Notes: generated from the sequence alone by a model not told the origin. 64,000 nucleotides of DNA from Methylocella tundrae (GCF_038024855.1 NZ_CP139089.1:1116001-1180000); one strand, 5' to 3'. Shown: positions 51,655 through 61,181, counted from the stretch's first letter. Numbers and translations: made by a program.

Positions 51655-52872
51655 ATGTTGAATTTTCGCTATCAGGCCTTAACCCAGACTGGCGAGGTGG
51701 TGAGCGGAACGATCTCGGCCGCGAGCGCGTCGGAAGTCGCGCTGCGCATCGAATATCTCGGCCTCATCCCCATTGAAACGGTGCGCGACGATGGCGGCCG
51801 GACCGGGTCGGCCTGGTGGACGATCAGCGTCGCCGCGGCCCCGCGCTTTGAGGATGTGACCTTCTTCACCGGCGACCTGGCGCTGCTCCTCAAGACAGGC
51901 GCGCGCATCAATGAAGCGCTCGATCTCGTCGCGACGGATTCGGACGTCGGACGTTTGCGGCCGACCATCGCCAAGATCACCGCGACAATTCTCGGCGGCG
52001 AAAGCTTCGCCGATGCGCTATCGCATTACCCTTCGCTGTTTTCGCCAATGTACGTCGCCCTCGTGCGCGTCGGCGAGACGTCCGGCAATCTCGTGCCCGT
52101 GCTCGAGGCGCTGGCGGCGGAGCGCACGCGCTCCGAGGCGTTGCGCCGCAAGGTCGTCGACGCCCTGCGCTACCCCGCATTCGTTCTGTCCGCCGCCGGC
52201 GCGGTTTTGATCTTCTTTCTGACATTCGTGCTGCCGCAGTTCGGCGCCGTGCTGCGCGATTTCAACGCCAAGCTCGATCCGATCGTCACCGGATTTCTCA
52301 ACCTGTCTGATTTTTTCTCCGCCCACATTCAGGCGTTGGGAGCCGGCTTCGTCACGCTCGCCGTCGGCGCGTGGCTGCTGCTGCGCCAGCAGAAGGTGCG
52401 CGCCGCGATCATGGAGACGCTCGGGCGCATGCCTTTGCTCAGCAAAGTCTTGAGCTATCAGCGGACCGCGGTCTTTTGCCGCAATCTCGGCGTGCTGTTG
52501 ACGGCGGGAGTGACGCTCACCGCGACATTGCGCATCCTCGCCGATATGATGGCGACGACGGGGCGCTCGAAGGCCTGGGGCCAAACCGTCGACATCGTCC
52601 GTCAGGGCGGCAAGCTGTCCGATGCGCTGAGCGAAACGCAGGCGCTTCCGCCGATGGCCATCCGCACGCTCAGGCTGGGCGAGGAATCAGGCCAGCTGCC
52701 GATGCTCGCCGAGCGAATTGCCGGCTACTATGAAGTCAAACTGCAACGCAGCCTTGATAAGCTCGTCGGGGTCATCGGTCCTCTGGCCATCATCAGCATC
52801 AGCGTCATAGTCGGCGGACTGATCGTATCGATCATGACGGCGCTCATGTCGGTGAGCCAGGTGGTAGGGTGA
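51655..52872 (+). CDS. gspF: Type II secretion inner-membrane platform protein
   Basis: A 405-residue GspF. It shows two T2SSF cytoplasmic helical domains and three membrane helices (for example VLSAAGAVLIFFLTFVLPQF and LAIISISVIVGGLIVSIMTAL). The signature motif LLKTGARINEALDL and ESGQLPMLAERIAGYYE are typical. It couples GspE to the pseudopilus. The ATG at 51655 is used because sequence similarity begins there (MLNFRYQALTQTGEVVSG). Confidence 0.94.
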   Translation: MLNFRYQALTQTGEVVSGTISAASASEVALRIEYLGLIPIETVRDDGGRTGSAWWTISVAAAPRFEDVTFFTGDLALLLKTGARINEALDLVATDSDVGRLRPTIAKITATILGGESFADALSHYPSLFSPMYVALVRVGETSGNLVPVLEALAAERTRSEALRRKVVDALRYPAFVLSAAGAVLIFFLTFVLPQFGAVLRDFNAKLDPIVTGFLNLSDFFSAHIQALGAGFVTLAVGAWLLLRQQKVRAAIMETLGRMPLLSKVLSYQRTAVFCRNLGVLLTAGVTLTATLRILADMMATTGRSKAWGQTVDIVRQGGKLSDALSETQALPPMAIRTLRLGEESGQLPMLAERIAGYYEVKLQRSLDKLVGVIGPLAIISISVIVGGLIVSIMTALMSVSQVVG

Positions 52873-52921
52873 GCGATGCCCCTGAAGGTAATAAATTCTT
52901 GAATTTGGAAGCGATTACAAC

Positions 52922-53500
52922 ATGAAGAAAAAAGACGGGCCTGCCAAAACCATAGGCGAACGCCGGACCGCGCGAGTTGAACTCCATCCGAGGCGCGCGG
53001 CGCTCTGGCTGACGATGCGCGCCGCCAATCGCCGCGCCGGACCGCCGCCGGACGAAAGACATGGCGAGGCTGGCTTTACGCTGGTCGAAATTCTGGTCGT
53101 CATCACGATCATCGGGCTCATCATGGGCCTCGTCGGACCGCGCGTCCTGAACTATCTTTCCGAATCGAAGGTCAAGGCCGCTACAATTCAGATCGAGAGC
53201 CTGTCCGGCGCGCTCGATCTCTATTATCTCGATCTCGGACGCTATCCGTCGACCGCGCAAGGGCTCGCGGCCCTCGTGCAGCGCCCCGGCGGCGCGAACG
53301 CCTGGAATGGCCCGTACCTCAAGAACGCCAATGTTCCGAATGATCCCTGGGCTCATCCCTATATCTATCGTTCGCCTTCGGAACATGGCCCCTATGAGAT
53401 CACCTCCCTTGGCTCCGACGGACAGGAAGGCGGAACCGGCTTAGCCGCCGACATCAAGAGCTGGGAAATCGGAGGCACGAAGAAAGCGGAGGGGCGATGA
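52922..53500 (+). CDS. gspG: Major pseudopilin GspG
   Basis: A 192-residue major pseudopilin. The cleavage site is EAG|FTLVEILVVITIIGLIMGLVGPRV (FTLVE with Glu+5), followed by KAATIQIESLSGALDLYYLDLGRYPSTAQGLAAL and the calcium-binding C-terminal region GPYEITSLGSDGQEGG. With the ATG at 52922 the leader is 51 residues, far longer than the usual 6-20; an ATG at 53015 gives a 20-residue leader but lacks a visible ribosome-binding site, while 52922 has GGAAGCG about 8 bases upstream. The stop overlaps gspH (ATGA). Confidence 0.94.
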   Translation: MKKKDGPAKTIGERRTARVELHPRRAALWLTMRAANRRAGPPPDERHGEAGFTLVEILVVITIIGLIMGLVGPRVLNYLSESKVKAATIQIESLSGALDLYYLDLGRYPSTAQGLAALVQRPGGANAWNGPYLKNANVPNDPWAHPYIYRSPSEHGPYEITSLGSDGQEGGTGLAADIKSWEIGGTKKAEGR

Positions 53501-53958
53501 AGGAGCGATGGGACGAGAGCGGGTTCACCCTGCTTGAAATCGTCTGCGTCCTTGCCATCATTGCGATGCTGGCGGCGATTGCGCTGCCGGCGTTTCCGCA
53601 CGGCACCTCGCGCTCGCGGCTCGAGGCTCTGGCCGTCGCGACCGCGGCCGTGCTCAAGTCCGACCGCAACGCGGCGCTGCGCCGGGGCGCTCCTGTTTCG
53701 ACGGAAATCAACACGGTTGCGCGAACGGTCCGCTCGGGCGCCGGCGGGGGGTCCGTCAGGGTGCCAGGGGATGTCGCTTTCAGCGCAATCCTCGCCGATA
53801 GCTGCGACCAGCACGACGCGGGAACGAGCATTTCCTTTTTCGGGTCGGGACTCTCCTGCGGCGGCACGTTATCTCTCTCGCGGCTCGGCGCCACGTTCGA
53901 GATCCGCGTCGCGTGGCTGACCGGAGGCGTTGAGATTGTGCAAAAGAAGACCTTCTGA
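53497..53958 (+). CDS. gspH: Minor pseudopilin GspH
   Basis: A 153-residue pseudopilin. The leader is short (MKERWDESG) before FTLLEIVCVLAIIAMLAAIALPAF, with Glu+5. The C-terminal half has two cysteines (SCDQ and LSCGG) that could form a disulfide. The ATG overlaps the gspG stop. Its role at the pseudopilus tip complex is inferred from order. Confidence 0.9.
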   Translation: MKERWDESGFTLLEIVCVLAIIAMLAAIALPAFPHGTSRSRLEALAVATAAVLKSDRNAALRRGAPVSTEINTVARTVRSGAGGGSVRVPGDVAFSAILADSCDQHDAGTSISFFGSGLSCGGTLSLSRLGATFEIRVAWLTGGVEIVQKKTF

Positions 53959-54361
53959 GGCCCGCGCGTCCGCGGGTGGCGAAGCGGGATTCACGCTGAT
54001 CGAGGTTCTGATCGCGCTCGCCGTCGTCGCCGTTTGTATCAGCGCCATTGGAGCGCTGATGGGGACGAATATTCGCGCCGTGCATCAGATCGATCAGCGG
54101 CTCGTGGCTGTTTCGACGTTGCGTAAGGTCGAAACCGCCCTGCCTGAGCGGTCGAAGCTCGTCGCCGCGGATCTTGCCGGCGACGCTTCTGGCGGGACCT
54201 GGAGCGTCTCCGCCTCTCCCTTTATCGACCCATCGCCGCCAGTCGCCGGGAAAGAGCCGCCAAACTGGGTCCCCGAGGCGATTGTCGTGAAGGTTCGCTC
54301 TCCATCGGGATCGCTTGTCGAGGTCGAAACACTCCGTCTTGTCCCGAGGACGGACAAATGA
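53936..54361 (+). CDS. gspI: Minor pseudopilin GspI
   Basis: A 141-residue pseudopilin with cleavage site EAG|FTLIEVLIALAVVAVCISAIGA. I choose the TTG at 53936 because GGAGG (53923-53927) lies 8 bases upstream; the TTG at 53930 is too close. The start lies inside gspH by 23 bases. The stop shares bases with the gspJ ATG. Confidence 0.9.
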   Translation: MCKRRPSEARASAGGEAGFTLIEVLIALAVVAVCISAIGALMGTNIRAVHQIDQRLVAVSTLRKVETALPERSKLVAADLAGDASGGTWSVSASPFIDPSPPVAGKEPPNWVPEAIVVKVRSPSGSLVEVETLRLVPRTDK

Positions 54362-55116
54362 AAGCTCTGCGCGCGATCGCGCGCCGCGGCCTGGCGCAGC
54401 ATGGTTTTTCGCTTATCGAAACGCTTGTGGCGGTCGCCCTCATGGGGCTCATATTGTCGATTCTCGCGGTCGTCACGGCGCAATGGTCTCCGCATTGGCA
54501 GGCCGGCTTCTCTCTTCTCCAGCGCACCGAACTCGTCGGCCTCGGGCTTGATCGCGTCGCCTCCGACCTCGCCGCCGCGGAATTCATCGCGCCAATCGGC
54601 GAAGAACGCGTCCTTTTCTACGGTTCGGAATCCGCCGTGACGTTTGTGCGATCGCCGATCGGCCCTAAACCCTCCACCGGGCCAGCGCCGACGGGCCTCG
54701 AGATCATACGATTCGCAAACAGTGAAAAGGAAGGCGGATTGGTGCGCTCGCGCATCGCATTCTCGCCGGCCGCCAGCGTCGGCGTCAGCACTGATGATTT
54801 CGAATTTTCAGACGCAAGCCTCCTGTTGCGCGCCCCATTGCGTTTATCTTTCGCTTTCGCGGGACCCGACCGGACCTGGGTCGACAGCTGGGACAAGGCG
54901 ACCGTGTTGCCCGCCGCCGTCCGCATCACCGTCAGCAATGCGGATTCGGGCGAGACTCTCGCCGTTTCGACGGCGACCCTCATTCATGTCAACACAGCCG
55001 CCATCTGCGCCTCAGCCACGCCCTCGTCGCAATGCGGCGGCGGACAGTCGACCAAAGGCGGTGGTCAGCCGCCGCCGAACGACGCTACGAAACCAGCGAA
55101 CGGAGAGGTCCTTTGA
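54358..55116 (+). CDS. gspJ: Minor pseudopilin GspJ
   Basis: A 252-residue pseudopilin with leader ending QHG|FSLIETLVAVALMGLILSIL (Glu+5). The C-terminus ends with a Gly/Pro-rich run containing two cysteines (ICASATPSSQC). The ATGA overlap with gspI and TTGA overlap with gspK show tight translational coupling. Confidence 0.9.
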   Translation: MKALRAIARRGLAQHGFSLIETLVAVALMGLILSILAVVTAQWSPHWQAGFSLLQRTELVGLGLDRVASDLAAAEFIAPIGEERVLFYGSESAVTFVRSPIGPKPSTGPAPTGLEIIRFANSEKEGGLVRSRIAFSPAASVGVSTDDFEFSDASLLLRAPLRLSFAFAGPDRTWVDSWDKATVLPAAVRITVSNADSGETLAVSTATLIHVNTAAICASATPSSQCGGGQSTKGGGQPPPNDATKPANGEVL

Positions 55117-56021
55117 GGCTGTCGTCGACGGCAAGGGATCTCCCCCGAGAGCAAGGAGAGGCCGGCTTCATCATCGTCGCCGTGCTCTGGATTATCGCGG
55201 CGCTCGCGACGTTCGCGTCATGCTATGCGATCTATGTCGGCAATAGCGCGCTCGCGGCGCGCGTTTCCAGCGACAGGCTGCAGTCGGACGCCCTGATTTC
55301 AGCCGGGCTCGAACTCACCGCGCTGCAGCTGACCGGCCGGACGCCTGACGATCCCCGTCCGACTGGCGATTTCCGGTTTCAGCTAGCGGGCGCCAATGTC
55401 GCTGTGAATTTCCGCACCGAGGGAGCGCGCGTCGACCTCAACGCGGCGACGAAGGAATTGCTTGCGGGCCTGTTCGAGACGCTCGGCGCAAAGTCCAGCG
55501 ACGCGGCCTATTACGCCGATAGGATTATCGGATGGCGCAAAAAAAACGAGGGCGCCGGTCAAAACAAGGAGGCCGACGCCTATAAGGACGCCGGGCTGAA
55601 ATATTTACCCCGTCAATCGCCATTTCAGAATGTCGCGGAACTCCGGTTCGTGCTGGGTCTGCCGCCGGAACTCGTCGAAAGCGCGATGCCTTTCTTGACG
55701 ATCTACAATGGAATCCCGCAGATCGATGTGATGGCGGCGCCCCCGGAGGTGATCCAGTCGCTGCCCCACATGACGCCCGACCTTGCAAAAACGCTCCTCG
55801 ACACCCGCAGGACGAGCGATCCCAAAGCGATCATGTCCCAGCTCGGTCAGGCCAAGGACAGCGTTTCGCTCGACCCTCGCAAAGCGAACCGCGTCAACAT
55901 GGCCATTCGGCTCAAGGACGGGCGGCGCGTGAACGCCGAGGCGGTCATCCTCCAGAACGACAAAGACACGGAGCCCTATGCCATCCTCGCCTGGAGCGAT
56001 GATTTCGACGGCGTTTTCTAG
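55113..56021 (+). CDS. gspK: Minor pseudopilin GspK
   Basis: A 302-residue pseudopilin. The cleavage site is EAG|FIIVAVLWIIAALATF without Glu+5, the family norm for GspK, which caps the pilus. The larger mature domain carries two SAM-like helical units (VDLNAATKELLAGLFETLG and IDVMAAPPEVIQSLPHMT). Start is the TTG at 55113 in a TTGA overlap with gspJ, with GGAGAGG 5 bases upstream; a frame open to 55032 has no support. Confidence 0.9.
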   Translation: MRLSSTARDLPREQGEAGFIIVAVLWIIAALATFASCYAIYVGNSALAARVSSDRLQSDALISAGLELTALQLTGRTPDDPRPTGDFRFQLAGANVAVNFRTEGARVDLNAATKELLAGLFETLGAKSSDAAYYADRIIGWRKKNEGAGQNKEADAYKDAGLKYLPRQSPFQNVAELRFVLGLPPELVESAMPFLTIYNGIPQIDVMAAPPEVIQSLPHMTPDLAKTLLDTRRTSDPKAIMSQLGQAKDSVSLDPRKANRVNMAIRLKDGRRVNAEAVILQNDKDTEPYAILAWSDDFDGVF

Positions 56022-56109
56022 AGCGCTTTCCGATCAAATGGAGTCATTCGATCGATCAGAAAAAGGCTTAGAAGCCGGATGCGATTCCTCCGGAACGCAT
56101 TCTGCTCTA
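56019..56109. repeat. Palindromic intergenic repeat between gspK and gspL
   Basis: The 6-base outer arms TAGAGC (56019-56024) and GCTCTA (56104-56109) enclose a GC-poorer block with internal GATC-containing inverted stretches (56031-56058) and GCG...CGC arms near 56081-56098. It begins in the gspK stop codon. It resembles repeat units seen at many Rhizobiales gene ends and breaks the otherwise overlapping T2SS operon. Confidence 0.5.
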
Positions 56110-56230
56110 AAGTTTTTTCGCCAGGGAAGCTTAGCTGTTTCTCTTTTCGCATTTTCTGGCCGCTGAACGGCGGCGTTTCGCTTGAAAATGCCCTCACTTT
56201 GGCCATTCTGGCCGCCGAAATGGACATGAC

Positions 56231-57358
56231 ATGAGTTGGATCCACAAGATCCTCAATCGGGCCTCGGCTTGGATCGACGAAGTCGCGGCGGCGATTCTCG
56301 CGGCGGGCGAAGCATTGCGCCCGCCGCGCTTCGCACGTCTTGTCGAACAGGAAGACGGTGGCTTCCTGCTGCAAGCGGCGTCGGCGCCTGACGCCTCCTC
56401 GAAGCTGACGATCCGGCAAAGGGCGGCGCGGGAAAAGGCGCAAGCCGAGTTGCCGCGCGGCGCGATCCATATTGTCAACGGCGTCATCGCGCCGAAGGAC
56501 GCAGCGACCTTGGCCCCGTTCGTGTCGCACGCACGAGTCGAATTCGTGCTGCGACCGGACCGATTCCTGATCCGGCCGCTTCAGCTGCCGCGCCGCGCCA
56601 CCGATTTTCTCGAAGGCATCATCCGCGCCCAGATTGACAGGCTGACGCCCTGGAGCCCCGCGGAGGCCGCCTTCGGCTGGCGCCCCTCGAAGGAGGCGTC
56701 CGGCGAGCGCATGCTGGTGACTGTCGCGGCGACGGCGCGCGCGCGGCTCGCGCCTTACGTCAACGCCGTTCGGGGCCTTCGCGTCCAGGCCGTCACGATC
56801 TCGACGCAGGCGCCAGAAGGCGCGGCCCCGATCAAGGTGCTCGAACAAAAACTCGAGGGCGTCCTCGAAGCGCGCCGGCTTCGGCGCGGTCTCATCGTTC
56901 TCATCGGCGCGCTGGCGTTTGTCTGCGTCGCATCCGTGATCTTTTCCGCCATCGCCGGAAGCGCGCTCGAAGCGCAGCGCGATGAGATCAACCAAAGCAT
57001 CGCGCAACGCCGCGCCGCGCTGCATCGAAACGGCGACGCGAACAGCGCTGCGGCGCTTGCGCTGCGGCAAAGAAAGCGCGATACGCCCTCGGCCGTGATC
57101 GTTTACGAAGAGCTTTCGCGCATCCTGCCCGACGACGCTTATTTGACCGAGATGCACATTCAGGGCAACAAAGTGCAGATCGTCGGCCTCGCGCATGACG
57201 CGCCTGAGTTGATCCACCTCATCGAGCAATCGCCGCATTTCACACATGCGACGTTTTTCGCGGCGACGACGCGCTCGCAGTCGGAGACGGCTCAGCATTT
57301 CTCAATCGAAGCGCATATCGCGCCGGTCTTCCGCGCGCCCGGGGCTGCGAGCCAATGA
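56231..57358 (+). CDS. gspL: Type II secretion protein GspL (PilN-domain)
   Basis: A 375-residue GspL-like protein. The N-terminal cytoplasmic part is shortened relative to E. coli-type GspL; one membrane helix (LRRGLIVLIGALAFVCVASVIFS, about 220-242) leads to a PilN/ferredoxin-like periplasmic domain with ELSRILPDDAYLTEMHIQGNKVQIVGLA. It links GspE to the envelope. The ATG at 56231 follows the repeat by 121 bases; the stop overlaps the gspM ATG. Confidence 0.87.
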   Translation: MSWIHKILNRASAWIDEVAAAILAAGEALRPPRFARLVEQEDGGFLLQAASAPDASSKLTIRQRAAREKAQAELPRGAIHIVNGVIAPKDAATLAPFVSHARVEFVLRPDRFLIRPLQLPRRATDFLEGIIRAQIDRLTPWSPAEAAFGWRPSKEASGERMLVTVAATARARLAPYVNAVRGLRVQAVTISTQAPEGAAPIKVLEQKLEGVLEARRLRRGLIVLIGALAFVCVASVIFSAIAGSALEAQRDEINQSIAQRRAALHRNGDANSAAALALRQRKRDTPSAVIVYEELSRILPDDAYLTEMHIQGNKVQIVGLAHDAPELIHLIEQSPHFTHATFFAATTRSQSETAQHFSIEAHIAPVFRAPGAASQ

Positions 57359-57906
57359 CCAGCGCCGAACTCTGGAAACGCCTCAATCAATCGCATGCGC
57401 CAGCGGCCCTCGCCTATGCCGCCGCCGTGATCGCTTTGCTCGCAGTCATCTCGGTGACATTATCTGGATTGAGCGACGCCTATGCCGACTATGCCGCCGC
57501 CTCCGGCCGGCTCGCGGCGCTTGAACACCACGGAAAATCGGGCGATCAATCCGGCGACGATGAAGCCGCCGGCTCGCCTTTCCTCGATGGGCCTACGGTG
57601 ACGATCGCCGGCGCCGATCTGCAGCAGCGCATCGTCAACGCCGTCACGGCCGTCGGCGGCGCCGTGCTGTCCTCGCAGATCGATCTGCAGGGATCTCAGG
57701 CGAGCCAGGGCTACGTCGTGCTAACCGCGAACTGCGAACTGAGCCAAACCGCGTTGCAGCCGCTCCTTTATGATATAGAAGCAGGCATGCCCTTTCTTTT
57801 CGTCGAACAACTGATCGTCCAGGCGCCGCAAGCCGGCGCTGATTCGGAAGACAAACGAATGCGCATCCAAATCGACGTCGCCGGGCAATGGCAGGTGGCG
57901 AAATGA
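57355..57906 (+). CDS. gspM: Type II secretion protein GspM
   Basis: A 183-residue protein with one N-terminal membrane helix (LAYAAAVIALLAVISVTLSGL) and a periplasmic T2SSM_b-like domain (QQRIVNAVTAVGGAVLSSQIDL, then PLLYDIEAGMPFLFVEQLIVQ). It pairs with GspL in the platform. ATGA overlaps on both ends show coupling with gspL and with the next gene. Confidence 0.88.
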   Translation: MTSAELWKRLNQSHAPAALAYAAAVIALLAVISVTLSGLSDAYADYAAASGRLAALEHHGKSGDQSGDDEAAGSPFLDGPTVTIAGADLQQRIVNAVTAVGGAVLSSQIDLQGSQASQGYVVLTANCELSQTALQPLLYDIEAGMPFLFVEQLIVQAPQAGADSEDKRMRIQIDVAGQWQVAK

Positions 57907-58619
57907 TCCGGCGCGACAGGGCGCTTTTCGGTTTGGCGCTGGCGGCCTTTTGCAGCGCGGCGGCCCTCGCCCGGGCGCAAAGTCCCAGCGACGCTCAGCT
58001 GAGCGCCGACCACAACGATCTCAGCTCGGCGTCTCCGGCGCGCCTCGCCGCGCCGGTCGAACATATCGACATCGAGCCGCGACGCGCGGACGCGCCCGCC
58101 GCGCAGCCGATATCGGGAACAGCCAATCCGCTCTGGGCGATCCCCATCGACTCATTGCATGCGACGCGCGAACGTCCGCTTTTCTCCGCATCGCGGCGGC
58201 CGCCGCCGCCCCCGATGACGGCGCCGGCCCAGGTCGAAGTCAGCGCGCCGCCTCCGCCCCCGGAGCCAGAAAAACCGCAGATCACGCTTGTCGGCGTCGT
58301 CCACGGAGGGGAGGCGGAGTTGGGCCTGTTTTCCGATTCGTCGGGCAAACCCATCACGCTTCACGTGGGTCAGGATGATCATGGCTGGGTCGTTCGCTCG
58401 GTCGATCTTAGGGCGACGACGCTCGAGAAGGACAATCAGCAGGTGAAGCTGGAGCTGCCGGCCCGCAACGCAGAGACCGCGGGATCGCCATTCGCGCCTC
58501 CTGTCGGCGTTATGGCCTCGACAAGCCCGGCGCCGCCGCCCCCCGGAGGCCGTTTTTCGCCCCACCCCTTTTCTAATCCGCCGCCCTGCCCGCCGCATGG
58601 GCCTTGTCCGCAGCCTTAG
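57903..58619 (+). CDS. GspC/GspN-like type II secretion protein with HR domain
   Basis: A 238-residue protein. An N-terminal hydrophobic segment (ALFGLALAAFCSAAALARAQ) may be a signal peptide or anchor. A proline-rich stretch then leads to an HR-like beta domain (ITLVGVVHGGEAELGLFSDSSG and VGQDDHGWVVRSVDLRATTLEKDNQQVKLELP). Such proteins, called GspN in some rhizobia, probably stand in for GspC by touching the secretin. The C-terminal 40 residues are Pro/Gly-rich. The ATG overlaps the gspM stop. No other gspC is in the window. Confidence 0.8.
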   Translation: MIRRDRALFGLALAAFCSAAALARAQSPSDAQLSADHNDLSSASPARLAAPVEHIDIEPRRADAPAAQPISGTANPLWAIPIDSLHATRERPLFSASRRPPPPPMTAPAQVEVSAPPPPPEPEKPQITLVGVVHGGEAELGLFSDSSGKPITLHVGQDDHGWVVRSVDLRATTLEKDNQQVKLELPARNAETAGSPFAPPVGVMASTSPAPPPPGGRFSPHPFSNPPPCPPHGPCPQP

Positions 58620-58630
58620 GCCCCAATCTG

Positions 58631-58660
58631 CGTCGCGGCGTCCGGCCTGACGCCGCGACG
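58631..58660. terminator. Perfect hairpin between converging gspC/N-like and tolB
   Basis: CGTCGCGGCGTC (58631-58642), a 6-base loop and the exact complement (58649-58660) form a very stable 12-bp stem between two convergent stops. No T-run follows on either side. It likely acts as a bidirectional boundary. Confidence 0.55.
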
Positions 58661-58683
58661 TTATGGCTTGAAGCGAACTCTGC

Positions 58684-60048
58684 TCAATTCAGCAGCGGGC
58701 TCCAGGTCGGATCGGACGCAAAGCTCGGCGTCGGGACAGGAAATTCAGCCCTGCCAAACACGTCGATCATATAGATTTTCGCTCCGCTCGAGCCGCCGGG
58801 ATCGCGGAAGAACATCAAATAGAGCCCGTTCGGCGCCCAGGTCGGCCCTTCATTGTGAAAGCCCTCGGTCAAAATTCGCTCGCCAGACCCGTCCGGCCGC
58901 ATCACCCCGATCGCGAATGTATTCGCTTTCTGCTTGGTGAACGCAATCAGATCCCCCTTCGGCGACCAGACTGGCGTCGAATAGCGCCCCTCGCCAAATG
59001 AAATCCGCTTGGGCGCGCCGCCATTCGCCGACATGATATAAATCTGCTGGCTGCCGCCGCGGTCGGACTCGAAAACGATCTGGCTTCCGTCCGGAGAATA
59101 GGAGGGAGACGTGTCGATCGCGCTCGAATCGGTGAGCCGCGTCGTCGTGCGCGAGCGAACGTCCATCGTGAAGAGATTGGAGGCCGAGCCTTGCGCCAGC
59201 GACATCACGATCTTCTGCCCGTCGGGCGAAAACCGCGGCGCGAAAGTCATGCCGGGGAAATTGCCGACGACTTCGCGCTGGCCAGTCTCGATGTTCAGCA
59301 ACAGGACCTTCGGGTCGGTCGGGCCGAAAGACATATAAGTGACGTCCTGCGAGGACGGCGAAAAGCGCGGCGTCACGACGAGATCATCGCCACGCGTCAG
59401 ATAGCGGACATTGGCGCCGTCCTGATCCATGATCGCAAGGCGCTTGCGCCGATGTTCGGGTGGCCCCGTTTCGTCAACGAAGACGACGCGGGTATCGAAA
59501 AAGCCGCCCTCGCCGGTGATCCGCGAAAAGATCGCGTCGGAAACGATGTGCGCGACGCGGCGTGAGTTATTGGGGTCCGTCACATATTGCTGGCCGGCGA
59601 CCTGCTGGCCTGTGGAGACGTCCCAAAGACGGAATTCGGTTTGCAGCCGGCCATCCGGACTGCGCCCGCTCCGCCCGGTGACGACGAATTGCGCATTGAG
59701 CGCGCGCCAGGCGTCCATGTTCGGCGTCTGATCCGGATTGGCGATCGGCTCGACGAAGGTTTTCGAGTCGAGCGGCGCGAGGAACACGGAGCGCTTGAAA
59801 TTATTGGTGATGATGCTGGTGGCTTGCGCCGCCGCGGCGGGATCTCCGGCAAAAGGCGTCACCGCTATCGACACCGGCTTGAATTCGCCGCGGCGAACAT
59901 CGAGGTAGCGGTCCTCGGCGTGAGCCGGACTCGTGACCCATCCAGCCAATGGCTGCGTGAGCAGGACCGCGCATAATGCGAGCGGAGCCGCGATCAGCCG
60001 AGCGAGCCGGGTCTTCCTTAAGCGAGGCGTCAGATTGAAAATTGTCAA
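58684..60048 (-). CDS. tolB: Tol-Pal translocation protein TolB
   Basis: A 454-residue periplasmic protein. After a signal peptide ending [10 protein letters not shown] it has the N-terminal TolB domain ([14 protein letters not shown]) and a six-bladed beta-propeller with repeated [11 protein letters not shown] and [12 protein letters not shown] units. It connects the TolQRA motor with Pal. The TTG at 60048 forms a TTGA overlap with the tolA stop, with GGAGGA 6 bases upstream, and I prefer it to the ATG at 60090, which would overlap tolA. Last gene of the operon here; no pal follows. Confidence 0.95.
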   Translation of the reverse strand: MTIFNLTPRLRKTRLARLIAAPLALCAVLLTQPLAGWVTSPAHAEDRYLDVRRGEFKPVSIAVTPFAGDPAAAAQATSIITNNFKRSVFLAPLDSKTFVEPIANPDQTPNMDAWRALNAQFVVTGRSGRSPDGRLQTEFRLWDVSTGQQVAGQQYVTDPNNSRRVAHIVSDAIFSRITGEGGFFDTRVVFVDETGPPEHRRKRLAIMDQDGANVRYLTRGDDLVVTPRFSPSSQDVTYMSFGPTDPKVLLLNIETGQREVVGNFPGMTFAPRFSPDGQKIVMSLAQGSASNLFTMDVRSRTTTRLTDSSAIDTSPSYSPDGSQIVFESDRGGSQQIYIMSANGGAPKRISFGEGRYSTPVWSPKGDLIAFTKQKANTFAIGVMRPDGSGERILTEGFHNEGPTWAPNGLYLMFFRDPGGSSGAKIYMIDVFGRAEFPVPTPSFASDPTWSPLLN

Positions 60049-61175
60049 AGCATGTCCTCCGGATCGAAGCGAACAACCCGGCCTTTCCACTGGTCATAAT
60101 AGGGCTGGTACTGCGCGGGAATGCGCAACGGATTGCAACGCCGGACGGCCCGTAGGGCGCTTTCGGCGAGAGAACGCATATTGGGGTCGGATGGCGGATT
60201 CAGCAGTTCCGGTTGACCCATCACTGCGCCATCCTGCCCGTATTGAACATGAATCTCGGGCACATATTTCTGTTCGCTGGTGACGCCGACGTAATTCCAG
60301 CAATGCCTGTACTGATCCTGCAGCAGTCCGTCGAGTTGCGCCCAGAGCGAGGGCGACATTTTCAAAGCGCTCGCCGTCGCCGCGCCGAGGGAGGCGACCT
60401 GCTGCAACTCATGGCCGGTCGAGGCTTTCTTCTGCGGCGCCTCCTTGTTGAGGAACCGGCTGATGTCGCTCGCATCGAACTTGTCCGCGGGATCAGCGGC
60501 TTCCTCGCCCGACTTTGGTTTGGCTGCCGGTTTCGGCGGCTGATCCTTCTGCGGCTTTTCCTGCTCGAGCAGCTTCGCCAATTCATCAGGCTTGAATTTC
60601 GGCTCGGCCTTCTTCGGCGGCTCGGCCGGTTTTGGCTTCGGCTCCGTCGCCGTCACCTTTTTTGGCTCCGCCTTCGGCCGCGGGACGGGCTTCGGCTCGA
60701 CGGCGTCGGGCGATTCAGCCGAAGGCGGCGCTGGCGGCGGCGCAGCCGCGACGACGGGCTTTTGGACCTCGGGCTTTAGCTCCGGCTTGGGCTCGGCTTT
60801 GGCGTTGTCCTGAACCGGCCGCTCCGGCGGCTCTGGCGGGCTTTTCGCGTCGTCGCGGCCGGGATCGTCCTCAAGCTTGGCGCGGGTCGGGGGCGCTGGA
60901 ATATCGACCTTGGCGTCGGGCAGCGTCGATTGCGGTTTCGCTTCCGCGACCTCGGCCAGTTTCTCAACTTTCTGCTGTGGCTTCTCGCGTTTCGCGGCGG
61001 TTTTTTCGCCCTTCATGATCTGGTTGAATTCCTGATCGCTGACCATGTCGACCGGGATGCTCTCCTGCGCATCCTCGAATTTGGCCGTGTGCGAAAAGGA
61101 CAGCAGCGCGGCGGCAAGCAGCAAAGCATGCATGCCGCCAGAGACCGCAGCTCCCGGGTTGTCCCGCAACGACAT
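60045..61175 (-). CDS. tolA: Tol-Pal envelope integrity protein TolA
   Basis: A 376-residue TolA. An N-terminal membrane helix ([17 protein letters not shown]) precedes a long region rich in Pro, Lys, Glu and Ala (about 60-260) with many EPK and PPK runs, then the TonB/TolA C-terminal domain with [21 protein letters not shown]. The middle is extended rather than helical-only as in E. coli. Six bases separate it from tolR upstream. Confidence 0.93.
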   Translation of the reverse strand: MSLRDNPGAAVSGGMHALLLAAALLSFSHTAKFEDAQESIPVDMVSDQEFNQIMKGEKTAAKREKPQQKVEKLAEVAEAKPQSTLPDAKVDIPAPPTRAKLEDDPGRDDAKSPPEPPERPVQDNAKAEPKPELKPEVQKPVVAAAPPPAPPSAESPDAVEPKPVPRPKAEPKKVTATEPKPKPAEPPKKAEPKFKPDELAKLLEQEKPQKDQPPKPAAKPKSGEEAADPADKFDASDISRFLNKEAPQKKASTGHELQQVASLGAATASALKMSPSLWAQLDGLLQDQYRHCWNYVGVTSEQKYVPEIHVQYGQDGAVMGQPELLNPPSDPNMRSLAESALRAVRRCNPLRIPAQYQPYYDQWKGRVVRFDPEDML

Positions 61176-61181
61176 TGAAGC

